A stretch of DNA of 64,000 nucleotides. Source: Gelatoporia subvermispora B. Taxonomy: Eukaryota; Basidiomycota; Agaricomycetes; Polyporales; Gelatoporiaceae. The DNA lies in NCBI GenBank assembly GCA_000320605.2, contig KB445810.1, positions 1 to 64,000 on the forward strand. Reading direction: 5' to 3'. Each line of letters begins with the position of its first letter. Positions within the stretch are counted from its first letter, which is position 1. The notes under the pieces are model-generated. The model was not told the origin of the DNA. It ran no database searches and saw only the letters and a list, made by a program, of their open reading frames with translations. This document shows positions 35,741-48,322 of this stretch, piece by piece. The position numbers and the translations under genes were made by a program.

Positions 35741-37231
35741 GGTCTCATAGTTATAGAGTATTCGCGATGTTGGCTATGGAATGACATGCAACCGCGCTAA
35801 CGCCCGAGAGAGACCTCAGAAACTAATTCGACAAGTATTCGTGACATGCTGCCCTTGTTACAGCTCGGTGTTAGATTTTGACAGCGCTTAATGTCGCTCA
35901 AATTGTCGCGATAGTGTTGAAGCCTCTACTCAGCCGTGAAGTCATCGCTTCTTCGGCTGAGATCAAACGGTCCTAGAACAACATCTACAGCGTTGTCCTC
36001 ATTACCCAGTAATCGGACCAATCCTGTCGTACAGCATCCTTTGGCTAATATGAATTTATATCCAGGATATTTGCATTCCTACCCTGCCGATCACTTCTGA
36101 GTCTCCGCCGCAGTAGTAGTGCACCCTCTGTGTGGCCCCAGGGTTTCTCGATAACATCGTGCGCCATTGCAGTGGCGCACAAGATTGTCCCGTGAGCCCA
36201 CGTTGGTCGGCGATGGAGGCCAAGACCCAGTGCCCGCCGAATAGTTATCTATAGTCTCCATGGGAGACTACGCCTAATGGAATCAGTCGAGTACGCAAAG
36301 CATCGATTATGACTTCACGAGCTACGGGATTCTATAGGGAGGAGCCAGTACTACATTGATGTATATGAACGTCCGGCGAGCATTATGGAGACAACGGTCT
36401 GTCATCTTGAGTCCCATGCTAAACGATTGTGCAGATAGATATGTACGTGGACAGAGATGCATCCGATGTGCGACTTCACCATATGATGTCGAACCCTCCT
36501 ACAGACGAGGCATTGATCGGCGCGGACTGGTTTAGGACTTTGTCCAAGTCGTCCGATTCGCCTTCAATGCGCTTCTGCTTTGTCCTTTCCTTCCCTCTCA
36601 ACGTTCCGCAACCTGCGGGGTAGTGACCTGATTTTGCGAGGAAGCCATCCAGAACAGGGCAAGCCCTAAGATAGTTACCAAGCTTCGTGCTCCTCTTAGC
36701 GAACAAAAGGAGAGTTCACCACAAACGCTTCGCTGTACAGCACGAATCTGGGATTTCGACCCCTGTGCGTGTAGCAAGTCGGAGTAAAAGGTTGGCAGGC
36801 GGGATGCCTCGACATGTCTATCGGGTGTTCCAAGGTTTTGCATGTTTGATAGCCAGATGAGAAACATCAGAGACGGCGACGATAGATATAGGAGCATCTG
36901 CGTTCCACGCCAGCTATGGATGAGTCGATGAGGTATAGCACCGGAGCAGACATGTACGTGGATCCTCCAGCGCTGTCACGTCGCTGCACGTCGACAACGA
37001 CGCAACGCTGTCCGGAGATGCCGCGGTCACACTGGGTTGCTTCGGGCCGGCGCATAGGGTTGTGCGCTTTGTCGGACTCACTCGGAACTCTGCCCTTCGG
37101 ATGGAGTCTCACGTCTCTGTTCATCAGAAATTCGATAGGTGCAGGGTGCCGCGCTGGATAGTGCACAGCCCCGCTTCTGAGTACTTAAGATGGGGACCTG
37201 AGTTCACTAACACTCTCTCACCGCCTCCATC
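35741..37231. other. Decayed intergenic DNA, no gene seen
   Basis: About 1.5 kb with short frames only. Minus-strand frames around 36600-37160 have no recognised domain. The last 30 bases before 37232 are CT-rich, as expected of the DUF6533 gene's leader. Confidence 0.4.
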
Positions 37232-39034
37232 ATGGCATACATTGGGCAAGAAAGCGCCACCGCTGATGTAGTAGCTTCATTACAAAGCGAGTGAGTTCAA
37301 AGAAGTCCTTCGTAGTCCACTGGTATACACGTTCTAATAATTCGCACAGGTCTGTCCTACGATATTATCAGGCTGCGATTTGCGGTGCGCTCCACTGCTG
37401 AGAGTTCCTGTTCCATTCGCTAAACGAAGGATACTGTGTCTCATCGCGATATGTCACATGTCAGCTTTGATATTATATGAGCATTTTACGACAATCGATC
37501 AAGAGATAGAAGCCATGTGGTGGCGCCGGTTTAGCGTTGTCCCACTTCTCTTCCTCATGCGCTGGTCAGGTTTAACATTGTCTTTGTTCTTTGCAATAAC
37601 ATGGGTGAACGAGCCGAAAAACATCGCAGTAAGTGGATTAGTGCTTCGGTAGAGCAGAAAAGACTTACCACCAGAACACCAAATCGTGCTCAACCAGAGG
37701 TCAAAGAATGCGTCGCACTGGTCTTGATCATTCAACGTCTAATCTCATGCCCAGCTGTAAAACAATGCTCATAATCCTCTACGGGTTCATTGCACTGTTG
37801 ACAATTTTGTCATCAGGTGAGTCTGCACACGCAGGAATGCAAGTCGGAACAATTGAGCTCAACATCATATCTAGTCTTCACAAGCGTTCGAATCTATTCC
37901 CTAAACTCACGGGATGTGCGTATCACTTCCGCCGTCACCGCCTTTAGCCTGGTGGCAGTAGCCATCAACGTGGTGAGATCTTAAGCCCCTGTGCCCCAAT
38001 AATGAGAGTAGTCTGATTCCAGGCCTCTAGTACGTGTTTGTGAGGTCGTTCGAGATCACTGTACCTGTGTCGTCCGGGACTACATGTATACTTGGTATCG
38101 CTCTACCAATGCACACATACATGATGTAGGTTATTTTCTAGGCTTGTCAGAGCCGCTTGGCTAAAAGTTCTGTACAGGTGTACGTATCGATCTGTGTCTT
38201 GATTTTATATCACTGCAGCTGTCTGCACCAACATATAGTGATTGCCATATCACGCACATGTGCCATTGTTTCTGATGGCATCTATATCGCCGCAACTTTA
38301 CTCAGAGCTGGAAAACATGCCATAAGAGCACGCAAATCTGGTGCTCCGAGTTCTCTCTTAACTCTGGTTGTACGAGACGGTTGGTAGAAGTATAGCATAT
38401 TCCACCTAACAACACGCTGAATCCACGCTGTAGGTTTGATGTATTTCTGGTGCGCTGCTTCAAGCACTATATAGTGTTTGCGATATCCTTATTCCCAATA
38501 TCAGCATTTTGGTAGGACTCAACCTTCTCCAAATTATCGCGACGGCTCTTGATGTGCGTAGCTTCCATCTAGTCGCCAAACCATCGAACAATTGAGAAAC
38601 CCGAAATGGCTCAGAAATTCACCTATGGCATTGTGCTTACTGCCCCGTGATCGCATCAGTCATTTTGCAGACCGTTTAAGAACTGACGAAGATTTACCTG
38701 TAGGATGTCTGCAATCCTATGTTGTCGATCCCTACTGAATCTTTCACGAAGTGTGCGCCGAGAAGAGGAAACAAGAAGCAACGCATCTTCCACTTACCAC
38801 TACCAGCGTCACGGCTTCTTCGATAATATTGGTGCGCCAATGCAGTGGGCCCCAGGCTGGTCCCGTAGTCCTACGCTAGTTGACGGTGACGGCCCGTCTG
38901 CAATCCCTACCGAATGGTTGAACACAGTTTCCATGAGGGACCGTGCCGAGTCGAGCTGGTGGAGCACGCAAGGAACGGATTTTGATTTTGCATGCCGTAC
39001 TATTGTAGAGAGCGAGGTGCCACATCCGCATTGA
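37232..39034 (+). CDS. DUF6533 multi-pass membrane protein
   Basis: Basidiomycete membrane protein of unknown function. Exon 1 (37232-37290, 59 nt) encodes MAYIGQESATADVVASLQS. The DUF6533 block follows: ALILYEHFTTIDQEIEAMWW and FSVVPLLFLMRWSGLTLSLF. Later segments are KTMLIILYGFIALLTILSS, VFTSVRIYSLNSRDVRI, FSLVAVAINV, VIAISRTCAIVSDGIYIAAT, LVVRDG, ILVGLNLLQIIATALD, FTYGIVLTAPMSAILCCRSL and LNLSRSVRRE, which are the usual order for this family with about seven spans. The C-terminal tail of about 90 residues is hydrophilic and ends at 39034. Exons join in phase and the gene looks intact. Exon 1 has the same length and phase as the exon at 63911-63969, so the two are paralogues. Confidence 0.82.
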
Positions 39035-39374
39035 GATCTGCGTGTGTGTCTCGAGCCTTTATGAGACTGGTGACCGAATACCCCTAGCCTGATACCGTGG
39101 GATATGAGCGACATTAACGCACCTCGGATCAGATTCAATCTATGGGTTGGCCGCGGTAGATAATTTATCATGAGTCAACATTGACAGAAACAATGGGTGA
39201 CCATTGTTCGATATTCGGTTCTAGAGTACATATGTCATGATACACCCACCCGCCACTGCCGGATCCATTCTGAGGCAGCGGCGCCTACCAGAATATACTA
39301 CATCCCGGCGGATCTCGGCACGATCAAGACCGACGGACAACCCTTTTGCAACTACCACGTAATGAGTTAGAAGC
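39035..39374. other. Short intergenic stretch between convergent genes
   Basis: 340 bp containing the 3' UTRs of the DUF6533 gene and of oxidase copy 1. No other feature seen. Confidence 0.4.
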
Positions 39375-41373
39375 TCAGAGCGTACGGTTCAACGCCAAGT
39401 TCGCAAGCTTCTGTAATTGGACCTCACGCTCCTCTTCCGGAATGCCCCAATTCTCGATCAATTTCGCGCGGTCCTCCGGACGATGCACCAAGGCGTTATA
39501 CACGGCCCTCCAGGCTGAGTTGAGAGCGCCCAGAACCCACGCATGGTGTAGCGAGGTCGCCTCTCCCGCGATGTGGAACATTCCGCCTGCGGCCGGGGCC
39601 TTCATGCTCGCAAATAGACTTTGTTGAACTCCGGGATGCCCGAATTGCGCGGGCCCGAAGAGCGCAAACCCACCGCGCGCATACGGGTCGCTCTCCCAGC
39701 TGTGCGCGTGAAATCCGAGCACCTTCCCGAAGTTCGTGCGCGGGACGCCATGCAGCTTCTCGAGGTTGTCTAGGATAAGTTCGAGAAGCTCATCCTCGTT
39801 CTGCGGCTGACAAAGAGCGCCGAGGCGTCGCGCATCCTGCGCCCAAGTGTAGCTCGCAAGAAGAATTCCTGGCGCATCCGGGCAGGCGAGTCCATATGAG
39901 GGATACACACAAGTGCGGATGGGCAGGTCTGTTGTCGAATGACCGCCCTTTATGGGATTGCCCTTCATGATGATAGGGTCCTCCCACCAGCGCCGTTCGA
40001 ATTTGATCGCAATCTTTGTCGACGCGTCGTAGCGAAGCGCACGAATAGCCTGCTTTTGACTGTAGAGAAGCTCGCAGCCCTCGGTGTCGATAGCGGCGAG
40101 GCAGCCGAGTGGGACGGTGGAAATGACCTGCGAGTAGCGTCGAGGCCCAGAGCAAGTGATAACCTCCATAGTACCGGGACCGCTGCAAGAGTCGACCCGA
40201 TGGATCTTGGTAACGCGCTGGCCGAGTTGAGGCTGGATCTTCAGTTTCTTCAGCATGCCGCGAATGAAGTTGTCAGACCCGCCATCGATGCATCTCCATC
40301 TGACTTCTTCCTCGGCAGTCTTCATCCTACGGGAAGGTGAAGTAACGTGTGGGCTAGGCCATCCGAGACTGAGCGAGTCCTGGAATACCCATTAAGTACC
40401 GTCGTCTCCTAAGCAACAAATAATAACATACCATAACACACTCAACGAAGGCTTGGTCGTAGAGCCCGGTCGCACTATCGAAGGACTCCAGCCACTCGAC
40501 AACAGACTCGGGATAGCAGAGCGGCTCAAACGATGGTGGTTTCGACACAGTATTCGGGAGCGCTCCCACTACCCCGCCCGGGGATATCATGTAACCTCTC
40601 GTAGACTGATAATCCTGCGCTGACAGGAAGTCCCAAGCATCATTAAAAATCCGTTGTCGTTCTTCATCCGTCTTGGCGCCGCTCAGTCCCGCAAAGAGCT
40701 CCTTGAATGGGTCGAAAACCCTACTTATCCAGTGTTCGACACCTCGTTCAACGAAAATGTCCGGAACGGTACCACCATGAGATAAGGAGATATGGAAGTA
40801 GTCGGGCTGTCCCTCGGCTTGCATCGCAGTGACAGGAGGGCGGGCGTTGAAGTACTGAAGAGCGTTGTCGTTGCTGAGGTGGTAGTCAATGAGGAGGTTG
40901 TCGATCTCGACACGGCTGAACAAGTCGAAGACCCGACGCATGAAGGGGATATCAGGATAGCGCATAGCACCGATGTCGATGTAGTCATATCGAGCAGGTG
41001 TGTTGATGGGTGCATCGAGTCCCTGTTCGCCATTGAAGCGATACGTATAGATCCTCCCTCCGACACGGTCACTAGCTTCCAAAATGTCGTACTTGATACC
41101 GAGATCCTCAAGGATCATAGCGGCGTAGAGGCCTGCAGCGCCGGCGCCGATGATGCAGATGGGGAGGTCCTCGATAGCCTTCGCGTCGACGGACAGTACT
41201 TCATCAATATGATCGTCGATACTCTGTTCCGGCGTACGTTCTCCGGGAGGACCAGTAGGCGTAGCATTCTCGATAGTGGAGTGAACGATGGTCTGAGACA
41301 CGATGTCACGGTAGGACGCGGCATGGTGGGCGAAAGACTGGTGGACAGTTGGAGCCGGTTCCGAATTTTCCAT
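39375..41373 (-). CDS. L-amino-acid oxidase, flavin amine oxidase family, copy 1
   Basis: FAD enzyme oxidatively deaminating L-amino acids to keto acids with release of ammonia and H2O2, similar to characterised basidiomycete L-amino-acid oxidases. Two exons: 41373-40432 (942 nt) and 40379-39375, separated by a 52-nt intron; product 648 residues. The dinucleotide fold is [20 protein letters not shown] followed by [15 protein letters not shown]. Also visible are [26 protein letters not shown] and the C-terminal FAD block [20 protein letters not shown]. No signal peptide is visible. The start MENSEPAPTVHQSFAHH follows a likely 5' UTR intron whose acceptor abuts the ATG; an in-frame upstream Met at about 41427 is an alternative. 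It is a tandem duplicate of the gene at 42924-44919. Substrate cannot be told from sequence. Confidence 0.9.
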
Positions 41374-42923
41374 ACTGCACATAGCAAAAATACTTTCAAT
41401 CTCGATATAACTAGCAAAGGCTTGCATGGTACACTTACATCGTTCGAATTGCAAGCGGGCTTTGGCACAATTTATCGCAGAGCGGTCGTAAAGCCCACAA
41501 ACGGAGGGTGCTTCATATATCGCGACTGGGGTGCCGGTCTACGCAGTAAACTCCGCCGTGATGCTTCTTCGACAGAACTCAAGGTCTGGGAGCAACTACA
41601 CAGCCAGCGTAGTCGAATACGTCTTCCCGCGCAAGCATCTCTGACGGCATCCCACAGGCATGAACCTAAAGTCCATCCATGTCCCGGTCAACCGACCAGG
41701 TCGACGTCGGACCTTGGTCAAACGTGCTTATTGCATCGCGTAACTTTGTTCCGTCTGTAACGACAGTCTCCTCTCGTTGAAGAGCGAATTTCTCTGAGAT
41801 GTTCTGACCTGAGTTAGGACTTACCGAGACTGATGAGAATTGTACGCACTTGTATTCTAGATGCGTGTAGGATAGCAGCACAGACTTTTTCAAGTCGCTT
41901 TCAATACATCCTTATGTCAAAGGGTTCCGTGGCATGAGGGGAAAGCTTAAAAAACTGAATGAAGCGGGACCAGCATGATCAGGCGTCGAGCTGCGCCGCG
42001 AGAGGCGCCGGAATCCCGAGCTCTCGCGTACGCGAGTTTGGGCCGATGTTCGATCCGTTTGGCGCCATAGCCGTCGACATCGATCACCTTCGGTCTGGTC
42101 AGCTCTAGCCACCGAGGACGCATCTCCTTAACCAGTAGCCTCGATAAAGGGCTGAGACAATCTGTTGTGCTGCATTGAATTTCGGTTCCAAGGATTTGAT
42201 ATGTCCTTGTTGAATGGTATGTGAGCAGTGGAGTCTCCAGAATTGCTAATCTAGTCGATTCGCTCACCTGCTTTGGACGGAAAGGCCCATGAACCGGACA
42301 AAGGATACTGTCAGTTACTGCGTTCAAGTAGAACCCCTGGCGTCTATGAACATCTAGTAGACGCTTTGCCATCGTCTAAGACTCTAAGTGCCCACCCGTG
42401 GCGCTCAATCCGGAGCAGCCGCCGAGACATGCCTGCTCATTCACCTTTATGCACCGCATATAGTACCTAGGTATGATAACGCTACTAGGACACGCTTCCT
42501 CTCTGATCTACCCTCAGTATCACTCAACTTCTCACGCAAACTTTCGTTACAGGCCCCAGTGGCAATGTTCCTTCTGTACCCGCTCCTAGAACGCTGTGAG
42601 TCCTGTACCTGTGTATTCAGCGATCTGTGAGTTATTGCCCTTGCAAACGAATGTAGAGCTTTCTGTATTCACCTATCCTAATCAAAGATTCGGACTTCTA
42701 TGAATTACGGCGGTGATGCACGGCCGCGGCCTAACAATGACTCTCGGGCCATGTAATGTTTCCCAGGCTAGATGTACACAAATTCGATATGATGCATCAT
42801 TTGCATTGCAAATGATATTCACGGAACGATCCACGAAGCATCGCTTGCTCTGTTGCTACACTATGCATATCGGAATACATCTAATTCTCATTACTACAGA
42901 CCAGTCACGCCACCGATTCCGGT
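41374..42923. other. Spacer between the tandem oxidases, no gene seen
   Basis: About 1.55 kb holding the promoter of oxidase copy 1 and the 3' end of copy 2. A minus-strand frame at 41947-42372 has no recognised domain and does not chain with others. Confidence 0.4.
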
Positions 42924-44919
42924 TCAGAATCTGTGGTTCAAAGCCAATTCAGCGAGCTTCTGCAAGTGGACCTCGGTCTCTTCGTCCGGGATGCCCCAAT
43001 TCTCAATGAGCTTCGCACGGTCCGCCGGGCGATGGATCAAGGCATTGTACACCGCCCTCCACGCTGAGTTGAGAGCGCCTAGGACCCATGCGTGGTGCAC
43101 CGACGTTGCCTCCCCCGCGATATGGAACAGCCCGCGCGCAGCAGGGGCCTTTACGCTCGCAAATAGGCTCTGCTGATCGCCAGGGTGCCCAAACTGCGCG
43201 GGCCCGAAGAGCGCGAAGGCGCCACGTGCGTAAGGGTCGCTCTCCCAGCTGTGTGCGTGGAAGCCGAGAACTTTCCCGAATTTCGCTCGCGGGATGCCGT
43301 GCAGCTTTTCGAGGTTGTCTAGTGTGAGCTCGAGCAGCTCGGCGTCGCTTTGCGGCTGGGAGAGCGCACCGAGGCGGCGTGCATCCTGGGCCCAGGTGTA
43401 GCTCGCGAGGAGGACACCTGGTGCGCCCGAGCATGAAAGCCCGTAAGAGGGATAGACACAAGTACGGATAGGTAGGTCAGTACTCGATTGGCCGCCTTTG
43501 ATCACGTTGCCACCCATAACGGCAGGGTCCTCCCACCAGCGCTTCTCGAATTTGATCGCAATCTTCGTCGATGCATCGTAGTGAAGCGCGCGAATAGCCT
43601 GCTTCTGACTGTAGAGGAGCTCGCAGCCCTCGGTGTCAATAGCTACGAGACAGCCAAGAGGGGCAGTGGAAATGACATGCGAGTAACGCCGAGTTCCGGA
43701 GCCGGTGGTGACCTCCATATTGGCGCCGTTACTGGATTCGACTCGACGGATCTTGGTAACGCGCTGGCCGAGTTGCGGCTGAGTCTTCAGCTTCTTCAGC
43801 ATGCCACGAATGAGATGGTCAGAACCGCCGTCAATGCACTTCCACTTCACTCCCTCCTCAGCAACCTGCACCCTGCTGGGAGGGACCGTGACCTGCGGAT
43901 TGGGCCATCCGAAATCGAGGGAGTCCTGAGATGTCCATTCAGCATCCTGCTCTACTAGGCGATCAAGGATGGCCTACCATAACGCTCTCGACAAAAGCTT
44001 GGTTATACAACCCAGTAGCACTATCGAAGGACTCCAGCCATTCTACGACGGAGTCTGGATAGCAGAGCGGCTCAAACGGAGGTTGTTTGGACGCAGTCTC
44101 CGGAAGTGTTCCCACGATTCCGCGCGGAGACATCATGTAGCCTCTCGTAGACTGGTAGTCCTGGGCTGACAAGAAGTCCCAAGCCTCTTTGAAGATCTTC
44201 TGCCGCTCCTCGTCCGTCTTAGCATCGTCCAATCCTGCAAAGAGCGCCTTGAATGGATCGTACACTCTACCCGTCCAGTGGTCAACGGCCTGTTCGACGA
44301 AAATATTCGGAACTGAACCGCCGCGCGACACGGAAACATTGAAATAGTCCGACTGTCCTTCGGCTTGCGTCGCAGTGACAGGAGGACGGGAGTTGAAGTA
44401 TTGAAGGGCGTTCTTATTGCTAAGATGATAGTCGATGATGAGGTCGTCGATCTCGACCCATTTGAACAGATCAAAGACTCGCTCCATGAAAGGGATGTCA
44501 GGGTAGCGCATGGCACCAATGTCAAAATAGTCGTATCGAGCAGGTGTGTTGATGGGTGCGTCGAACCCTTGTTCACCATTGAAACGGTACGTGTAGATCC
44601 TTCCTCCAATGCGATCGCTAGCTTCGAGGATCTCGTACTTGATGCCGAGGTCCTCAAGAATCATGGCGGCGTAGAGACCTGCAGCACCAGCGCCGATGAT
44701 GCAGACGGGCAGATCCTCAGCGGCCTTCGCATCTGCAGACATGATTCCTTCAGTCTTGCTATAGAGGATTGGACCCGGCGTTCGTTCCTCAGGAGGGACA
44801 GCGTAGATGGCGTCCTTGATAGCGCGGTGGACGATAATGTGAGAGGCAACATCACGAAAAGACGCAGCATGGCGCGCAAAGGACTTATGGATAGCTGGAG
44901 CCGGTTCGAGGTTCGCCAT
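42924..44919 (-). CDS. L-amino-acid oxidase, flavin amine oxidase family, copy 2
   Basis: Tandem duplicate of the copy at 39375-41373, with the same two-exon structure: exon 1 is also exactly 942 nt (44919-43978), exon 2 is 43925-42924, product 647 residues. Start [20 protein letters not shown]. It shows [55 protein letters not shown] and [20 protein letters not shown], so the FAD-binding blocks are intact. The start also follows an intron-like stretch ending TGTGCAG directly before TATG, as in copy 1. A TATA-like ATAAAAG lies at about 45061-45067 on the coding strand's upstream side. Divergence from copy 1 is moderate and spread along the protein, so both are probably functional. Different promoters may give different expression (inference). 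Confidence 0.9.
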
Positions 44920-46672
44920 ACTGCACAGAAGAATAGTGATAGTGGTTACAAAGCATCGCATGAAAAGATTTGTGTAGCAGACTCACTTTGTTACGATTGC
45001 GAACGAGCTTCAGTCAAGATTATCAGAGGGCGGCGGTGAGGTCCACCTCCAAAAGAGGGCTCTTTTATGTATACCATGGTGCATGTCGGCGCAGTCCGTC
45101 GTGGTAGCGTGCTTCTAGAAACACAGGACCAGGGGAGACTGCACGGCTCCTCCTGTTGTGGACCTCTCCGAGAATTAGTGGCGTCTCGTGCGACAGGCAC
45201 CGAGCTATCGAAATTCCCCCGCGTGCCGGTCAAAGGGGCACGCCGACTGTGATCGGACGTACGCACGGCATTAGTCAAGCATCTGTCGAATAGAATGTGG
45301 GGTGCTTGCACTGCCTCCTTGTGTTACTATCTCGATGAGATAATTTACAACACGGAGACTGAACACGAGCACACGCACAGCAGTGCGATAGAGACGTAAC
45401 AAGACAACAATCCTGTATTTTCAAGTCGTTTCCAAGACTCGAGTCGTTCAGCAGACTTCACGCTCAGCGATGTGTACGAATGGATATGCAGGTAGATGTA
45501 AGCTGAGCAAGTGAACCATTGATAGAGATAACGGAATCAACCATTGCACAAATGTACGATCAGACAAGCTACTAGAGGCGCTCAGCTGTCAAATTGCAAA
45601 CGTTCAGTCCCGTGCTTTCGGACGCGTGATGCGTTTGACGCTAAACCTGCTTCCCCGTCTGTTCGCCATGGACAGGGCCACATCGGCACAACCAACAGTC
45701 TCGTAGAAGGCCCTAGGCCGCTCCGCTTATTAGCCATGTTCAGATTCTACGAGCATCCTGTTGCCCTCAACCTCGCGAAGCACAATGATAGCGATACGAC
45801 GGTACTCCGTGTCAGGTCGCCTTTGTCTGTGCCAGTCAATGAAACCTGAAGGGTCTGCTTATACTTATTGACGTGTCGCGTCTGTCACGATGTGCTGATA
45901 CTCACGACTTACGTTCTCTCGACTCCTGATGAATGTGCTGAGGCTGATAAGAATGACATCGTGCTCGGAGCTTCATCATATTGGAAGCTCTGGAGCTCGT
46001 CCACCGTCGTGATGATACAGGCTACACGTTTACGTATACCCTCGAAGGACTACAGTACGAAATTGATAAAGCGAACATTCGAGGGGCACTTAAACGCGGA
46101 TTTTCGGAGGCACCGACGTACCGAAGGCCGGGAGGAGCGACACCGACCTCCAAGTCACAAGTCTATGGCAAGATCGATGTTTCGGGATTCGGTGCTCCAC
46201 AGAGGTATATCGTAGTGAAAGTAAGACCGATCCAATGCCTGCGAGCGCCAACATGAGCGAATATGAGCATAGTCAATATCAACTTTGATCGTGCTTTACT
46301 TCGCATTCTTTCTTTTGGTGTCTATAATAATGAATGAATTCCTCGCATACAACATCTCGGATTAGGCAGGGAACGAGATTGAATCAACCGGCCTTCTGTA
46401 GTTGTACGAAGGCGCGCCAGGCACATGCGAACTGGCGCGTCTAACGCGTTTTTGACACCAATTCACGCGCTTTGCATGGTACCTCCGGGACAGGTTCCGA
46501 CCAGGATATATTCAAGCTCCACCATGCATCGGAGCCGGGTAATCAGGACAGCTTCACAGGACATCGCCTGGCGGGCAGCTGACCCCACGGGGAACGCGGC
46601 ATTTAAGGAGGAGTCGACTATGAAGTCGGACTTCTTGGTACATTGTGCCACTCCCTTCCCTCGCTCAGTACA
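44920..46672. other. Divergent intergenic region, no gene seen
   Basis: About 1.75 kb between oxidase copy 2 (leftward) and the DAO-family oxidase (rightward). A frame at 45981-46253 is the longest coding-like piece but has no recognised domain. Both promoters must be here. Confidence 0.4.
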
Positions 46673-48209
46673 ATGACAAGTTCTCTCATTAACCAAACAT
46701 TCGATGTAGTCGTCGTTGGTGGTGGGCCAATGGGGTACGTGTCCCGATCGCATTTCTCCATCCCAAAGACTGTACACACACGTATTGTCCATCCATAGTC
46801 TGTCAACCGCATACGAATGCGCAAAGGCCGGTAAGAAGGTTCTCGTGCTTGAAATGTCCGTATTTTTCAATCAGTCCGGGAGTACCGGTGTAAGTTCGAT
46901 ATTTATTTCAGCACTAGAAATTAATGTACTGATGTGCGCGATTCTCAACAGGACTTGGTCCGGATGTTCCGAACGGCATACACAGAAGACTTCATGGCTA
47001 CGCTCGCATACCAATCAATGGCACTTTGGAACGATCTCGAAGTCCAAGCTGGAGAGCCCCTCCGCCTCATGACCGGCCTCCTCAACTTCGGAGACCCAAA
47101 CTATGGTGCAGGCGGGCCCGAAGGCACGCTCACTGGCCCCATACCCAACCTCAAGAGATATGGGCTGGAGTACACACAGCTCACTCGCGACGAAATCGAG
47201 GCGCACTTCCCGTTCCAGAATTTGCCCGATGAATGGATTGGGATCGACATGCCGGACAATGGAGTCATCAATGTCTCGTTGCTCGTGCGCACGTTGTACA
47301 GGCTTTGCGAGAAGCTCGGTGTGACCCTTCTCCAATATGCCGACGTGAAGCACATCCATCCCGATGAGAGGGATCCTACTCTGTGGCGCGTTCAGGGCTT
47401 GTTGGGCTCCGACAAAGGCCCGAGTGCAGTGCCCCGCGCGTTCAATTTCAGTGCACGCAAGATCGCCATAACATGCGGAGCCTTCGTCAACCACGTTCTC
47501 TACCCCTCATTCGGCTTCAGCCTCAATCTGGAGATCTGGGAGATGGTACGAAAGCCTCCTTGTACTTCCCGGTCAGCGACTGACCTGATGCGGCGCGTTA
47601 CAGGTATTCGAATACTACGCAATCGACCCTACCATCGCCTTTCCGAAAATGTGGTTTCAATTTGCCGAGGATACTCCCCTGGCAACGCCCTCCTCCAACC
47701 TCTTCTACGGCTTCCCCTCCGTACCCTGGGGCCCACCGAACCTCGCGCGTATCGCCGTCGACACCGCAACGCGCATCATTGCAGACCCTTCCCAGCGCTC
47801 GCATAGCGAGATCGCCGTGCAGGACCTCGAGCGCACGCGCGAGTGGGTGCACACGCACGTGCGCGGGTCTGGTGCAGACCCTATCCCGGTCTTCGCGGGG
47901 CAGTGCCTCCAGACGAACGTCTATGATAATATGTTCGTGCTGGATTATGTCCCGGAGAGGCTGTTGCCTGGGGCGGGACCCCGGCGCGAGAAGAGCATTG
48001 CGGTGTTCACGGCGGGCTGGGGCATGAAGTTTGTACCGTTGATCGGAAAGGCGATGAAAGAACTCTTGGTCGACGGAGGTACAACCGAGTACGACATATC
48101 GCAGTTCAAGATGGACCGCGGGGAGGGCCAGATCATTAGACCCGGTCCTCCTGACCTTGAGAAGGATTGTCGAGTGAATACCGCCACGTTCTCGTCTCTC
48201 CGATGCTAG
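46673..48209 (+). CDS. FAD-dependent DAO-family oxidase, sarcosine-oxidase-like
   Basis: Monomeric amine or amino-acid oxidase of the DAO superfamily. Four exons join in phase (46673-46734, 46799-46889, 46952-47545, 47604-48209) to give 450 residues, a bit longer than the usual 390-440. The N-terminal FAD fold is FDVVVVGGGPMGLSTAYECA with KKVLVLEM; then GSTGDLVRMFRTAYTEDFM, equivalent to the GS-HGD-R-IR-AY block of sarcosine oxidase. Mid-protein: GIDMPDNGVINVSLLVRTLY. The C-terminal part holds FAGQCLQTNVYDNMFVLDYV, in which the Cys aligns with the one carrying covalent FAD in monomeric sarcosine oxidase, and FTAGWGMKFVPLIGK. The likely substrate is an N-methyl, fructosyl or cyclic imino acid and cannot be fixed here. 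It sits beside the L-amino-acid oxidases. The last 20 residues lack the usual family ending. Confidence 0.88.
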
Positions 48210-48322
48210 TCAATGTAAGATAAGAACAATACATATTGCTGTGAAGTGATTTGCGTTTTATGCTACATGCGGTGGTACAGTAATTTTGTGCAGTATCGAA
48301 ATGATTGATTGTTATTTTCGCC

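Noticed and set aside
36254..36272. TAGTCTCC...GGAGACTA palindrome, resembling the TAGTCTCG transposon ends
   Set aside because: Only 8-bp arms with a 3-nt loop and no other element sequence; most likely chance.
40792..41760. 322-residue plus-strand frame over oxidase copy 1
   Set aside because: It is antisense to the oxidase exon and has no domain; the minus-strand protein is clearly the real one.
46963..47494. Minus-strand frame opposite the DAO-family oxidase
   Set aside because: It is antisense to a well-supported coding exon.
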